Assembly: GCA_032622095.1 (NCBI GenBank)
Contig: CP136061.1
Location: forward strand, 46,817,797-46,881,796
Direction: 5' to 3'
Length of the DNA: 64,000 nucleotides
Source: Siphonodentalium dalli
Taxonomy: Eukaryota > Mollusca > Scaphopoda > Gadilida > Siphonodentaliidae
This document shows, in pieces, positions 23,121-34,936 of this stretch. Under the pieces are notes generated by a model that saw only the letters and a program-made list of their open reading frames with translations, searched no databases and had not been told where the DNA came from. Position numbers and translations under genes: made by a program. Positions within the stretch are counted from its first letter, which is position 1. Every line of letters begins with the position of its first letter.

Positions 23121-23815
23121 GGGTTATTTTAGGAAATTTGAGGAAAATCAGTTCAGTTCAACTATTAAATTCTACCGTCTGAAATTACCAAATTAATGGA
23201 TCTCATAGATGGGGTTTCACGTTTGTTCAAATAGGGGCGGAGATAAGAGATTTAATTATCAACCAGCCACCCTACCTGTGCTTTTTGATACTGGTATAAT
23301 AATGTATAGATTCCTCTTGATTTCTAAGCTGCCTGGGTGGGGGGGGGGGGGGCAATGGGGCGGAAGTGTGGAGGGTGTGGGGTTTTGACCTCCCCCCCTA
23401 TTTTGATCAAAATTTTCGAACTGTTAGAAATTTCATGCCTGATAGTGTTACATTTGATTTTTCAACCAGTAACAGTCCATATTTTCCTACTTTGGGTTAA
23501 ACTGTAGGACCAAAATGGCCACAAATTTTAACTTTATGGGGGGATGTCAGGTTGGAAATTTCCAAGTTCGAAAGCTTGAAGTACTGGTAACAGTTGTAAA
23601 ATTTCATTCTAAGAGGGATGTGCAAAAGGAATTTTGTGAACTTAGGACTGTGGTCTGGTTGTCTTGTTTAAAAATGGTAAGGGGTTTGATATTGTTCAGT
23701 GGTGCGCAATTTAAAATTTCAAGGTGAAGAGCCTTGCTCATCTGAGAACCATCAGCTATGTCCCTGTTTAGAATTACTTGTCTTAAGTGATTTTGACAAT
23801 TACTGACTGTTGTAG

Positions 23816-23852
23816 TCTTCAGAGTCCCAGTCTTCTCAGTCTTTACTGGCAG
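23816..23852 (+). CDS. Possible upstream 37-bp exon of the unidentified plus-strand gene
   Basis: ACTGTTGTAG precedes and GTGAGCGA follows. Read in the frame needed to enter the 29544 exon, it gives SSESQSSQSLLA with one spare G, and that G completes a Gly codon with the next exon. The Ser/Gln-rich text suits the disordered product. Support is only splice sites and phase, so a chance match is possible; the intron would be 5.7 kb. Confidence 0.35.
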
Positions 23853-24455
23853 GTGAGCGACCCCCACAGTCATGACTGTCTTGTTATATTCAGGCCTTGA
23901 ATAAATCAGCCAATCACTGGTTCATTTTGGGAATTCTACAGCATCATGATAACAAAGTATGGCCATAAAATAATAAGTAACAGCCTCAACCTGATGCAGG
24001 ACTTGTCTACTTGTATTGGTTCGTCTGGCCTGGCCATTTCCTCATTGCATTAACTATGCAAATTTCATGCAACTTTGCCAACGAAATATTAGGTAGTACC
24101 ATACTAAAGCTAGTTGTCTGAGCCAAAACAGTCCAGTTTCATTAATGACCCAGTTATAACAAGGGACCAATCTGTCTGCATATCTAACATCATCATAATC
24201 ATTGTTATGTGTAATGCATACATGTACATAGGTGTTTGTTGAACTTATTAACTGAACATTTCCCTCAATAAATAGGGCTCCTTCTGTACTTTTACTTCTG
24301 CTTTTATCACATTAACACCCCTTCAAATGAATAATAGACTGTTCCAATGTGTACTTTTATAACTGAGTGGGAGAATCCATTTAGTGGTAAAAAAAACCCA
24401 CGACAATCAAATCAAATATGAAAGGTTATTGTCAGCTTTTTAAAGAGACTGGCTT

Positions 24456-24565
24456 TACAGTAATGCTTTAAGTAAACGACTTCTTAACCACAGCAGAATT
24501 ATGGGTAACTTTTCAGGATTTAGTCGGGAAATATGGCTTGTTGCCATTCATCGGAAAGCTCTCCC
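24456..24565. mobile_element. Group D element, half copy
   Basis: TACAGTAATGCTTTAAG followed by the left arm of the group D palindrome, ending at the position of its loop. The right arm is absent. Confidence 0.8.
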
Positions 24566-24569
24566 CATG

Positions 24570-24845
24570 TCAACTATAGTATAAAGTTTTCCAAAACATG
24601 TATACATGAACATTTGGTTCAACACAATTTGGCATTGAGAGTATGTCGGTCAGCTCATCGTTTATTTGCTAGGCCGCCAAATATTCCAGGTGGTGAAAAA
24701 TAAACAGATTTCAACAATCGATATCTAATAATTCTGTTCTTTGATGGGTGGGTTCCTCGACTCGAATCAAATATTATTTTTACCCCTGAAGCCAAAGAAA
24801 TAGTAATTTATGAGCATTAATTCGGATTATATATCTTTAACTTGA
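24570..24845. repeat. Group G dispersed repeat, partial copy
   Basis: Matches 33332-33800 and 57073-57495 from the CCAAAACGTGTTATTTATC-like region onward, ending with AAAGAAATAGTAATTT. Confidence 0.7.
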
Positions 24846-24976
24846 CAATACATGCCGCTGTGATTTGAAATGAATGAGCCTGTCACAAGCTTTATACATC
24901 TTGCTGTTGGGGACTAATGGCTATGGTCTCTCCGTATTTGATTTTCCTATGATAACGTGAAATAAAACATTTTTGG

Positions 24977-25366
24977 TTAACCCTTTACCCAACAAACCGG
25001 CCAAAACCGGCCAAATAAAGCTTCAACAGCCTAAAATATCTTCGGTCTGTCTCAATAGAACCATACAAATATGGATATCATTGGAACCGGCTCCTTGACC
25101 ACATTGTGATAGTTACAGTTATGCCCTGTGCCAATGCATTCTCTTATATATGCGAGTCGACCATAGGTCGCCTCGCATATATAAGAGAATGCATTGGCCT
25201 AAAAAAAATCTGTTTTTACCATTTTTTCTTACATTCTTTAACAATTTTATCATTTTTAATGTGTTAAGCCAATGCATTCTCTTATATATGCGAGGCGACC
25301 TATGGTCGACTCGCATATGTAAGAGAATGCATTGGCACAGGGCCGTTCTGTTGGGTAAAGGGTTAA
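24977..25366. mobile_element. Group B MITE, copy 2 (inverted)
   Basis: Same structure as 19257-19653 in reverse orientation, flanked by TTAA on both sides. Confidence 0.93.
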
Positions 25367-25739
25367 ATAGTAACATATTTTACAAAAATGCACCGGCATC
25401 ATTGTTTTTCAATGTATGTAATAAATATATACTGTACTGCCCTAAGTAATTGACCCATTAACTGGGGTTATTATGCATTTATCACTGCGGTCAAACCAAC
25501 TGCATCAGTTCTGTGGCACCGCGATTATATGTGGTAAAGGAACCCTAGTTATATTCCTTGACTGCCGATACACTGTAGCTAACTGCTGAGGGTTTCATTT
25601 GTTTCGCAATTGTACTCAAAGTTAATGTTTCATACCAGTTGATGATTACAGCGTTTTAACAGCACAATACTCTTGTTGTCTTGCGGTTGATAACCGCGTT
25701 TAAAGTCTAACCGAAATGTGGTCTAACTGGGGTGCCACC

Positions 25740-25897
25740 CTGATTCGATGAGTCATTTACTCAGGGCAGTACAGTAGTGACATCTAGTGGTGGTAGGAAG
25801 ACAGTCATATCACCCCTGACAATATATATTCTATGATATCTATTTGTATTTGTACTTTTCATGTGTATATTGTAAATAAAATTATCCTATCCTATCC
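25740..25897 (+). mobile_element. Possible LINE 3' tail
   Basis: TTGTAAATAAAATTATCC ending in (TATCC)n at 25877-25900 resembles the short-repeat 3' ends of CR1-type LINEs. No coding part remains. A run of 25 C follows at 25909-25933. Confidence 0.4.
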
Positions 25898-26270
25898 TAT
25901 CCTTGTGACCCCCCCCCCCCCCCCCCCCCCCCCATGGCCCTATGGTCCTGGTATCTGAAACTGCTATTTTATACGCAGTATATATACTTACATGTCTGTG
26001 TGTACATTTTTCTGTGCTTTAATCGATATTGTGAAGATGTCCATTTTTAACCGACTTCATTTGCTTTATTATATTTAGCTACATGTGTCTCAATTACTTG
26101 TCATTGACTTTGCAAGATGTACATGTAATCCTGCATATATCAATCAGCTGACATGTGGTCTGCACAAATCATCTGATTTACTAATAAAGATTTTCGTGAA
26201 TGTTCATTGCTACTATGAATATCCGAGACCAATTCATATTGACCATCTGCCAGGTTGCTGTAAGGATGAA

Positions 26271-26666
26271 CAAGCCTTGAAATACATGTAGTGTGTCTGT
26301 CGTTTGCAAATTCACGATCTGGGAACCTCATTCTGCTTTAGTCCTCAACTGCTATGGGAGACCTAGGATAACATTTAAGTACCTCAGTTGAAGTTGTTGA
26401 TGTTCACCCATTAGTCACCTCGATTATGCATTTTGTATTCTGTAAATTTGGGGATATAGAAACTGTTAGAAGGGAAAAAGGAACGAACAACAATGTTAAT
26501 TAGATATTATAGATACATTGTACTTCCCACAAGATGAGGCCTAAGCAGAATGAGGTCCTCAGAGGATACATTTACTGATGCTAGCCCGCTGTGCAGGGTA
26601 GTGTCACTAAATTCACCCTCTGGGGACCTCATCCTGCAAATGACAGTCACACTATTTCAAGGCTTG
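26271..26666. mobile_element. Group A MITE, copy 3
   Basis: Ends CAAGCCTTGAAATA and TATTTCAAGGCTTG, perfect 8-bp target duplication AGGATGAA on both sides. Its left hairpin is partly deleted. Confidence 0.92.
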
Positions 26667-26699
26667 AGGATGAACAAAATATGTTTCTTATTGAGGCCA

Positions 26700-27462
26700 T
26701 CAATATACAATGTAAATATAACAACATCCACAACATGCAATGTAAATATAACAACATTCACAACATGCATTGTAAATATAACAACATGGCAACATGCAAT
26801 GTAAATATCACAACATCACAACATGCAATGTAAATATAACATCACAATATGCAATGTAAATATAACAACATCACAATATGCAATGTAAATATAACAACAT
26901 CACAATATGCAATGTAAATATAACTACATCACAACATGCAATGTAAATATAACTACATCACAACATGCAATGTAAATATAACTACATCACAATATGGTTA
27001 TTCTTTCCCGTTACTAACCTTATTAAGAGAAGAAAAAAGCCATTTTGTCCAAGCTTGTACTCCTACATTTTCATGCATTGTAAATATAACAACATTACAA
27101 CATGCAATGTAAATATAACATCACAACATGCAATGTAAATATAACAACATCACAACATGCAATGTAAATATAACAACATCACAACATGCAATGTAAATAT
27201 AACATCACAACATACAATGTAAATATAACATCACAATATGCAATGTAAATATAACAACATCACAATATGCAATGTAAATATAACTACATCACAATATGCA
27301 ATGTAAATATAACAACATCACAACATGCAATGTAAATATAACTACATCACAACATGCAATGTAAATATAACTACATCACAATATGGTTATTCTTTCCCGT
27401 TACTAACCTTATTAAGAGAAGAAAAAAGCCATTTTGTCCAAGCTTGTATTCCTACATTTTCA
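26700..27462. repeat. 29-31-bp minisatellite in a duplicated block
   Basis: Unit CAATGTAAATATAACAACAT plus CACAACATG. Two arrays (26700-26998 and 27072-27385) are each followed by the same ~80-bp segment starting TATGGTTATTCTTTCCCG, so array plus flank was duplicated as one block. Confidence 0.92.
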
Positions 27463-27510
27463 TGTCAATTTTTTTTAAACTTGGCAAAGATATTTTTTAG
27501 TGAAGTTATC

Positions 27511-28003
27511 CCCACTTAGTTTTCGAATGCCCAGATCACATTATAAACAACATATTCCATATAGTACATGAAAAAACCATTTGGAAGAGGAACCAAAAAT
27601 ATATATATTCCACCAGAATACGGAACAGCTGTGGCCTAGGAGTGTTCACCAAGTGATAGAGATTCTCAGAATCACCCCCAAGACTTCCTTGTTATTTACT
27701 CCAGAATGCATAATTTTCAACTAAGAGATAGAGATATTCCCCATCCATTGAGAATAATAAACTGGCAGTACAGACCAGATCAAAATTAAGCACAGAATGC
27801 ACATCGGTACCTTAACAAAAACAACATGTTCCCAGTTTATTCGACCAGATGAGTTGATAATACAATGTTTTGGAGCTTCCTCTTTCAAATGATATATGAT
27901 ATGGAATATGTTGTATATAATGTGATCTGGGGGTTCATGGTGTATAATATGGAATATGTTGTATATAATGTAATCTGGTGATTCAAAAATTAAGTGGGCC
28001 TTT
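27511..28003. mobile_element. Group F repeat, copy 1
   Basis: Left end CCCACTTAGTTTTCGA, right end TTAAGTGGGCC. Shares the internal text GTTGATAATACAATGTTTTG and GCTTCCTCTTTCAAATG with 44065-44554. Confidence 0.7.
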
Positions 28004-28397
28004 AAGAGATATTTCGCAACATGCATAATTATGTCCGATCTTGTATTCCTTGTTTTTTTTTTCTTCAAAAAACAAATATGTTAAAGTGTTGTGAAACACT
28101 CCGGGAAATGGAGAATAATCTTGCTGAAAGTAGTTATTTTTTACAAATAGTATATCCAAATTGACAACACAACACCTTCATTCTTATATATACAGAGACT
28201 CTTGAGGCAAAATCATTTTCGTTAGTTTATTACCAATATTTGCACCCCGAAACGAGGAGTAAATATTTACAATTGAGCATTGTTCAGACGATATTTTCTA
28301 TGGAGAGGTACTGTCGATTTGCTTGAGATTTTCAGTGATATTTGTAGAATGCTACATTCCTCCAATTGGCATAGCACCTGAATACAAATTTATTAGT

Positions 28398-28796
28398 TTA
28401 ACCCTTTACCCAACAGAACGGCCCTGTGCCAATGCATTCTCTTATATATGCGAGTCAACCATAGGTCGCCTCGCATATATAAGAGAATGCATTGGCTTAA
28501 CACATTAATAATTATAAAATTGTTAAAGAATGTAAGAACAAATGGTAAAAAGTGTTAAAAAAAGTTTTTTTTAGGCCAATGCATTCTCTTATATATGCGA
28601 GGCGACCTATGGTCGACTCGCATATATAAGAGAATGCATTGGCCCAGGGCATAACTGTAACTTTCACAATGTGGTCAAGGAGCCGGTTCCAATGATATCC
28701 ATATTTGTATGGTTCTATTGAGACAGACCGAAGATATTTTAGGCTGTTGAAGCTTTATTTGGCCGGTTTTGGCCGGTTTGTTGGGTAAAGGGTTAA
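28398..28796. mobile_element. Group B MITE, copy 3
   Basis: TTAA-flanked, CCCTTTACCCAACA ends, two palindromes; nearly identical to copy 1. Confidence 0.93.
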
Positions 28797-28824
28797 CGCT
28801 CCCGAACAAGTACATAATATATCT

Positions 28825-28965
28825 TTAACCCTTCCATGACTGGAGCTTCCTGAAATTTTGCGAAAACCCTGTGCCAATGCATTCTCTTATACAGTATATG
28901 TGAAACTAATCAGTCTCCCATAGGGAGCCTCACATATATAAGAGAATATGTTGGCCTAACAATAT
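28825..28965. mobile_element. Group C MITE, single-hairpin partial copy
   Basis: TTAA-CCCTTCCATGACTGGAGC end, one palindrome with the TCTCCCATAGGGAGC core; right half missing. Confidence 0.8.
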
Positions 28966-29218
28966 TTACCTCTAGTTCAAGAACATGACACTGGCTATAG
29001 GGTACTTTATGTGTACCACAAAGTTGTACAATTTAGTCCTCTATAAAACATTCATTTCTCATATTTATAATGCTTTTTTTGCTCACTATGTCCAACAATA
29101 CTCTCATAACACTAGCTGAAACATTTCTTATTTCTTTTAACGAAACATGTCCCGATCGTGGACTGAATTCTAACTGAATTATCGATCCATTTTTGTTTCT
29201 TATTTACATGTAGGTGAC

Positions 29219-29340
29219 ACTGGTTAATTTTATGGTTTGTATTTTGAGTATGAATGTGTCTTATTTACATGATACCGGTTAATTTTATGGTTTGTATTTT
29301 GAGTATGAATGTGTCTTATTTATGCGATACCTGTTTATTT
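29219..29340. repeat. ~58-bp direct duplication
   Basis: GGTTAATTTTATGGTTTGTA followed by TTTTGAGTATGAATGTGTC occurs twice in a row, with a third weak copy. Confidence 0.85.
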
Positions 29341-29543
29341 TGTGGTGTGTATGCAGTATTCACCCCTCTCAGTTAACTGATATTCAGGATTCAGGGGGGT
29401 ACGGAGGTGACAAGCAATTCATGACCCAGAAGCATAAGCCTTTTTATCAGGATTAACTATCAAGATATCAACTTGTTTTGACCTTGACTTGTGGTCAAAA
29501 TCGAAAAATGTATTTGTCCTGAATCATAAATTTGTGATTTCAG

Positions 29544-29636
29544 GAGGAACGAGGAAATTTCTGTACAGGGGGCCGCAGAAACAGGAATCTGAAGATAAAC
29601 AATGGTCATCAGCTCCGAAGTCACAAAACAAAGCAG
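29544..29636 (+). CDS. Internal exon of an unidentified gene
   Basis: Acceptor TTTGTGATTTCAG, donor GTAATA. The 93-bp exon reads GTRKFLYRGPQKQESEDKQW then SSAPKSQNKA in the only frame that joins the 33011 exon; the other two frames are less plausible. Basic and polar, probably disordered. Thirteen bases into the intron a group A MITE begins. The exon is supported by splice sites, open frame and exact phase continuity with three later exons. Confidence 0.72.
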
Positions 29637-29649
29637 GTAATATAACTAA

Positions 29650-29910
29650 CAAGCCTTGAAATAGTGACTGTGTGTCTGTCATTTGCAGAATGAGGTCCCC
29701 AGAGGGTGAATTTAGTGATGCTACCCCCGCATAGCGGGCTAGCATCATCAAATTCACCCTCTGGGGACCTCATTCTGCTTACACCTCAGCAGAATGAGGT
29801 TGCCAGAGGTTGAATTTGGTGATGCTAGCCCGCTATGCGGGGTAGCATCACTAAATTCACCCTCTGGGGACCTCATTCTGTAAATGACAGACACACTATT
29901 TCAAGGCTTG
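29650..29910. mobile_element. Group A MITE, short form
   Basis: 261 bp: two hairpins back to back without the ~250-bp middle. Ends CAAGCCTTG/CAAGGCTTG; flanks ATAACTAA and GTAACTAA match at seven of eight. Confidence 0.92.
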
Positions 29911-30046
29911 GTAACTAACAGGTCTGGTTCCAGTGCAATTTGTGCGTAATGTGCCAATTGAGTAGCCTACGGGTATATCAATTTATCATCTATCATAATT
30001 CTGATATTGTGAAGAACAATTTATTTTTTCTGTCACCAATTGTTGG

Positions 30047-30486
30047 CAGGCCTGAGAATAAGGTGCCTGTCATTTGCAGAATGAGGTCCCCAGAGGGTGA
30101 ATTAGTGACGCTATCATGCATAGTGGGCTAGCATCACTAAATTTACCCACTGGCGACCTCATTCTGCTTAGGCCTCATCTTCTCTGGAAAGTTTCTTTAT
30201 TATCAAATTTCCATAGAACCTTGTTCACATAGATTCTATTTCTTTTTTAGTTTAGTTTCTCTATATCCCCAAATTGGCAGACGACACATTGCATAATCGA
30301 GATTCCCAATGGATGTACATAAAAATATTCACCAGTTGGGAACTTCAATCTGAGTCTACGTCTTCCATAGCAGATGAGGCCATCCAGAATGAGGTCCCCA
30401 GAGGGTCAGTTTGGTGATGCTAGCCTGCTATGCGGGATAGCATTACTAAATTCACCCTCAGGGCAAATGACAGGCACCTTATTCTG
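30047..30486. mobile_element. Group A MITE, full-length
   Basis: Perfect 8-bp duplication ATTGTTGG. Its ends are a variant type (AATAAGGTGCCTGTCATTTG) and both ends share the variant. Confidence 0.92.
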
Positions 30487-30649
30487 ATTGTTGGATTTGT
30501 ATCATTTTATATGAGAATACACATCAGGCCATAATTCGGCCTTTTTTTTTTTTTTATATTAAGATGGTTTGCGGATTTTTTCCCGGAATATTGGGTCGGA
30601 CGGAAAAAAAATAAATTATAACATGGTTGGGGAAAATAAATAAATAAAT

Positions 30650-30723
30650 GGCCGTGTGGTATTGACGTCGGACTTTGAGTCGCAAGGCGCGCTCGCCGTC
30701 GGGGCCGGGGTTCGTATCCCACC
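30650..30723 (+). ncRNA. tRNA-like SINE head, unit 1
   Basis: Box A-like TGGCCGTGTGG and box B-like GGTTCGTATCC lie at tRNA spacing. GACTTTGAGTC can form an anticodon arm and GGCGCGCTCGCC a class II-type variable arm. The acceptor stem does not close, so this is a SINE promoter head and not a working tRNA. Repeated at 30983 and 31315. Confidence 0.6.
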
Positions 30724-30982
30724 CAATCTCAAAAAATTTGCATTGTCTCAAAAATCAAATTTGCTTCTAAAAATAGGCGCCTGGTGTGTTGTATAGTCCC
30801 AAGCATGTTCTAAGAGCATGCTCGCCATGTTTCGGAGGCAAAAAATATATAACATTGCCGCTGTGCCGTACCTCCTACATACATATATATATATAGAGAC
30901 CTTAAAATGTGAATATAGTGTCCTAAGTGCGACGTCGGAATACAGCGGCCATTCGAGCTTCCTTTTTTGGGGTTGCTTCGGT

Positions 30983-31055
30983 GGCCGTGTGGTATTGACG
31001 TCGGACTTTGAGTCGCAAGGCGCGCTCGCCGTCGGGCCGGGGTTCGTATCCCACC
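30983..31055 (+). ncRNA. tRNA-like SINE head, unit 2
   Basis: Same boxes as unit 1, one G fewer before the T arm. Confidence 0.6.
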
Positions 31056-31314
31056 CAATCTCAAAAAATTTGCATTGTCTCAAAAATCAAATTTGCTTCT
31101 AAAAATAGGCGCCTGGTGTGTTGTATAGTCCCAAGCATGTTCTAAGAGCATGCTCGCCATGTTTCGGAGGCAAAAAATATATAACATTGCCGCTGTGCCG
31201 TACCTCCTACATACATATATATATATAGAGACCTTAAAATGTGAATATAGTGTCCTAAGTGCGACGTCGGAATACAGCGGCCATTCGAGCTTCCTTTTTT
31301 GGGGTTGCTTTGGT

Positions 31315-31387
31315 GGCCGTGTGGTATTGATGTCGGACTTTGAGTCGCAAGGCGCGCTCGCCGTCGGGCCGGGGTTCGTATCCCACC
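31315..31387 (+). ncRNA. tRNA-like SINE head, unit 3
   Basis: Same boxes; one substitution (GATGTCGGAC for GACGTCGGAC). Confidence 0.6.
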
Positions 31388-32305
31388 CAATCTCAAAAAA
31401 TTTGCATTGTCTCAAAAATCAAATTTGAGTCTGAAAACATGTTTTTTGTTTGTTTTTTCAACACTGTTTTATTTATACTAAGGAATTATAGATAATTCCA
31501 GTTATATTGCTATGTGATAGGACATATATATTGGCTTGGAATCCTTGGTTACAGAGAATTCACAGATGTCAGACATATGCACCAAATTTTAAACTGCAGG
31601 TCGTGTGGTAGAGATGGTCCGTGTGTGGGTATTGAACTACCTGTATTGATAGTATTAATTGGCGGGCGGGGCCATGTTTATGTACCGAAAGCGGAAGTTC
31701 TAACAGGGTTATTCCCCATGTGTTGTCGCTATAGTGTAAAAATTGGAATAACAGAAACGGACGATTTATGCAGTTTATTTTAACTATTTTCGTCGACATG
31801 ACGATCAACGATGTTGCTCAATGAAATCAATATTTTGATTTTTATGTCATCAGGTGGGCTTGTATAGGGTCGGCGGCAAAAAAATAACATGAAATTTCAG
31901 ATCCGCAAACCATCTTATAAAAAAAAGGTCTTACAAATCATTTGTTTCCCTTCTCCCGATTGACCCATTTTTTGTTGCTGCCTCAAAATATTATATTCGT
32001 CTCATTTTTCAATATTTTGTTCCCCAACATCAAAGCAATTCTAACATATAAGCAGGGACCAGCCTAGATAATTAAAATTGGATGAAGTCACTTCCTATGA
32101 TATTATTAGGGAGAAATGGACTGTTATGAAGGAGAAGTCATAAAGGATGAAGTTACATTTACTTTCTGACATCACCTTTCTGCGATCCAATAAGCATCAT
32201 GCAATACAAGAGTCTATTATTACAATGTACCATTATAATGAGTAAGTACACCGTTATAATCATTAAACACACCTCAAATATACTGTTTTGAAACATGCAA
32301 ACTGG

Positions 32306-32521
32306 TACAGTAATGCCCTAAATAATCGACTCCTTAATCACCGCAGAATTATGGGTAACTTTTCAGGATTTAGTCGGAAATATGGCTTGTTGCCATTCAT
32401 CGGAAAACTCTCAGTGAGAGCTTCCGATGAAAGGCAACAAGCCATATTTCCGACTAAATCCTGAAAAGTTACCCATAATTCTGCTGTGGTTAAGGAGTCG
32501 ATTATTTAGGGTATTACTGTA
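32306..32521. mobile_element. Group D palindromic MITE (Tc1/mariner-like), copy 1
   Basis: TA-CAGTAATGCCCTAAATAA at the left; the right end is its reverse complement and TA. The whole 216 bp is one long near-perfect hairpin around AGTGAGAGC. Confidence 0.92.
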
Positions 32522-33010
32522 TATGAGAAAGAAGTCAGTTCTCTGAAGGACAAAAATAGGGAGAAGTGGCTCATTACATATCTTATGGTGTTTTTAAATA
32601 TATAACAATCTGTTATAATTTTTTATTACACTCCTATGCGCGACTTCCATTGAAAACACCGTTAATTAAAAATGGTAATGTCACTAGTGAATTATGTCAT
32701 TTCTCATGACGTCATTGATGTTACGTCGCTTTCTGATCTAGACTGAATTTTCTATGGTTGATCTTTCTCCACATCGGGACTTTTCTGCATTAATTCTGGG
32801 TGTTTTAATCATATTTGGTGAACTAAATTGATACAGAAGTGTAATAAATAGAGTAATCAATTAGTTCCGAGAATTACGTTAAATAATTCACTCGAGGCGA
32901 GAGATGTTTAGCGGGTTATTAATTATTATGCATACTGGACTGAATTACCTGATAATTTAATACCTGGCTAATGTTAGTGTTTATGATCACTCTAGGTTCC
33001 GTTCCATCAG

Positions 33011-33127
33011 TTGACCTGGACAGCGTATGGAGTATCAGGAAGAATGTGAGTGTCGCGAAACAGCAGAATGATAACCTCAGCTTTAACACCAACAAGACGT
33101 TCTACTCAAGACACGGAGGCTTCAGAG
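33011..33127 (+). CDS. Internal exon of the unidentified gene
   Basis: Acceptor TTCCGTTCCATCAG, donor GTATAT. 117 bp, starting with two bases that complete the Val codon begun in the 29544 exon and ending with one base. Reads DLDSVWSIRKNVSVAKQQND then NLSFNTNKTFYSRHGGFR. The densest conserved-looking part of the product: Trp-centred motif and an aromatic/Gly end. No domain recognised. Confidence 0.75.
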
Positions 33128-33331
33128 GTATATACTGTCAATTCACAATATAGTAGAAAACAACTGGCTTAATTAGGCAGATTCAACATTCAATTGACAT
33201 TTTCCCATCTGTATGATACTGAAGTTGATCACTACATGTTTTTATACCCCCTATCAGCCTTTTATTTCTTTTGTCAAAAATCACATAATCAAGTATGACC
33301 GATGCATTTTTTTCACTGAGATAGCGGTCTT

Positions 33332-33800
33332 AAAGGTACTCAATCCGATCAGACCGTCCTCATATCATCAAGTTACAACAACAACAACATTTCTTCAAAA
33401 TACGCATTAATTATCAGAATCGATTAATTACAACAAAATAATGCTAAGCCTGTCAACTAGGGTATAAAATTTCCCAAAACGTGTTATTTATCAACATGTT
33501 GATCAATGATATATGGTCGTATTGTCACTTGAGTATCATGAAATTTGGCCATATTACCACTTGATTTTAGAGTTATCCATCTTCATTCACAATTTTGTCT
33601 GAGACCGTCAGTTTGACAACTTTTTTCCAGGCCACAAATAAGTACAAATCTCGAGAAATAACAAATTTCAAAAATCGATATCTGATAACTCTGAGCTTTG
33701 ATGGGTGGCTTCCTCGATTCGAATCAAAAATATTTTTTACTCCCGAAGCCAAAGAAATAGTAATTTGGAAGAGTTAATTCGGATTATGCATCTGTAATCC
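33332..33800. repeat. Group G dispersed repeat, copy
   Basis: Begins TTAAAGGTACTCAATCCGA, contains ACAACAACAACAACATTTC and ends near GAGTTAATTCGGATTATGC. Second long copy at 57073-57495; partial copies at 24570 and 58650. Confidence 0.8.
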
Positions 33801-34438
33801 ATCACATGTTTAACAAATGTTTGATCATATGTGTAGTTACCAATTACAGTTTTGAATCAGTGTTCGGAACTGGGTAGCATGTCTGGTTGATCTCTATTCA
33901 GTGTGTGTTTGTATAACAAAAAGTACCGCAATTGTTTTGTACTGATTAAAAATTTCCCCAACAGATTGAATGTGATTAAAAAGTTTGCACACACAGGTTT
34001 TCGGGTATCCCGCATACAGGCCTGAAAAACTGAAAATTTATCGCTGCATGCCCTTCGGGAAAATATTTTTTTTGGTTCTAAAATATAATTTTCACATTGA
34101 TAACTATATTGTTATAAATTAAAACATTTGAAGAGGATGTGGCATTGTAGTACTCTGCTAGTCAATCCAGCCACTATTTGTTCCCGTATCTAAGGATATG
34201 GAGCCTTGAATATGGTATAAAATTCTTCACGTGATACCCTCATAATTATTTCGTAATCCTGTATCAAAATGTGGAATCTATTTATATTCGACATTATGTC
34301 ATCTAAACAGTCATTACTTTAACCAAAATGGAAGATATATCTAAAAATACTTGCAGAATCCTTCATGTACAAAATGAAAAAAGGCTGCTATTCATCAGCT
34401 GTGTTCATTGTATAAAAATGTTTATTTTTATTCCTCAG

Positions 34439-34480
34439 AAAAAGAACCAAGTGAAAACGCCAGCAAAAAGAATGCAGAAG
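34439..34480 (+). CDS. 42-bp exon of the unidentified gene
   Basis: Acceptor TTTTTATTCCTCAG, donor GTGAGATC. Its first two bases complete a Glu codon, and it reads KEPSENASKKNAE. The donor GTGAGATC is also the 8-bp target duplication of the group A MITE that starts at 34489, so the same eight bases occur again at 34937. Confidence 0.72.
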
Positions 34481-34488
34481 GTGAGATC

Positions 34489-34936
34489 TAAGCCTGATTA
34501 TAGTGTGTCTGTCAATTGCAGAATTAGGTCCACAGAGGGTGAATTTAGTGATGCTATCCCACACAGCGGGCTAGCATCACTAAATTCACCCTCTGGGGAC
34601 CTAATTCTGCTTAGGCCTCATCTTCTGTGAAGTACCTATAGTCTCAAATTAACATTATTTTAAGCTAATTTTCCCTTCTGTTCAGTTTCTATACCCCCTA
34701 ATTTGCAGAAGATAAAATGCATAATCGAGGTGTCTAATGTGTGAACATCACCAACTTCAACTGGGAAAGTTCAATCTGATCCTAGGTCTCCCATAGCATT
34801 TGAGGCCTTAGCAGAATGATGTACCCAGAGGGTGAATTTGGTGATGCTAGCTCGCTGTGCAGGGTAGCATCACTATATTTTTGGGACCTCTTGGGACCTC
34901 ATTCTGAAAATATCAGACACACTATTTCAAGGCTTG
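34489..34936. mobile_element. Group A MITE inserted at a splice donor
   Basis: Full-length form, ends TAAGCCTGATTATAG and TATTTCAAGGCTTG, perfect 8-bp duplication GTGAGATC at 34481-34488 and 34937-34944. The left duplication is the 5' splice site of the 34439-34480 exon. Confidence 0.93.

Larger units (their letters stand above)
30650..31428 (+). repeat. 332/333-bp tandem repeat, 2.3 copies
   Basis: Units start at 30650, 30983 and 31315; the third stops at ~31428. The first two full units differ at only a few positions (an extra G in the first near 30703). Each begins with a tRNA-like head. Confidence 0.93.
30539..31929. mobile_element. Inverted-end element enclosing the tRNA-like tandem repeat
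   Basis: CCTTTTTT..., then AAGATGGTTTGCGGAT at about 30561, face ATCCGCAAACCATCTTA at 31900 followed by an A-run and GG. This gives inverted ends ~1.39 kb apart around three SINE-like units. No transposase. Confidence 0.55.

Noticed and set aside
25909-25933. Run of 25 C and other poly-G/poly-C tracts (21397, 23338, 51929)
   Set aside because: Simple homopolymers, with lengths prone to sequencing error; no further structure.
26700-27385. CRISPR-like array
   Set aside because: Units are contiguous ~30-bp copies without unique spacers; it is a eukaryotic minisatellite.
30650-30723. Functional tRNA gene
   Set aside because: Box A and box B are present but the acceptor stem does not pair and the unit is tandemly repeated; a SINE head fits better.
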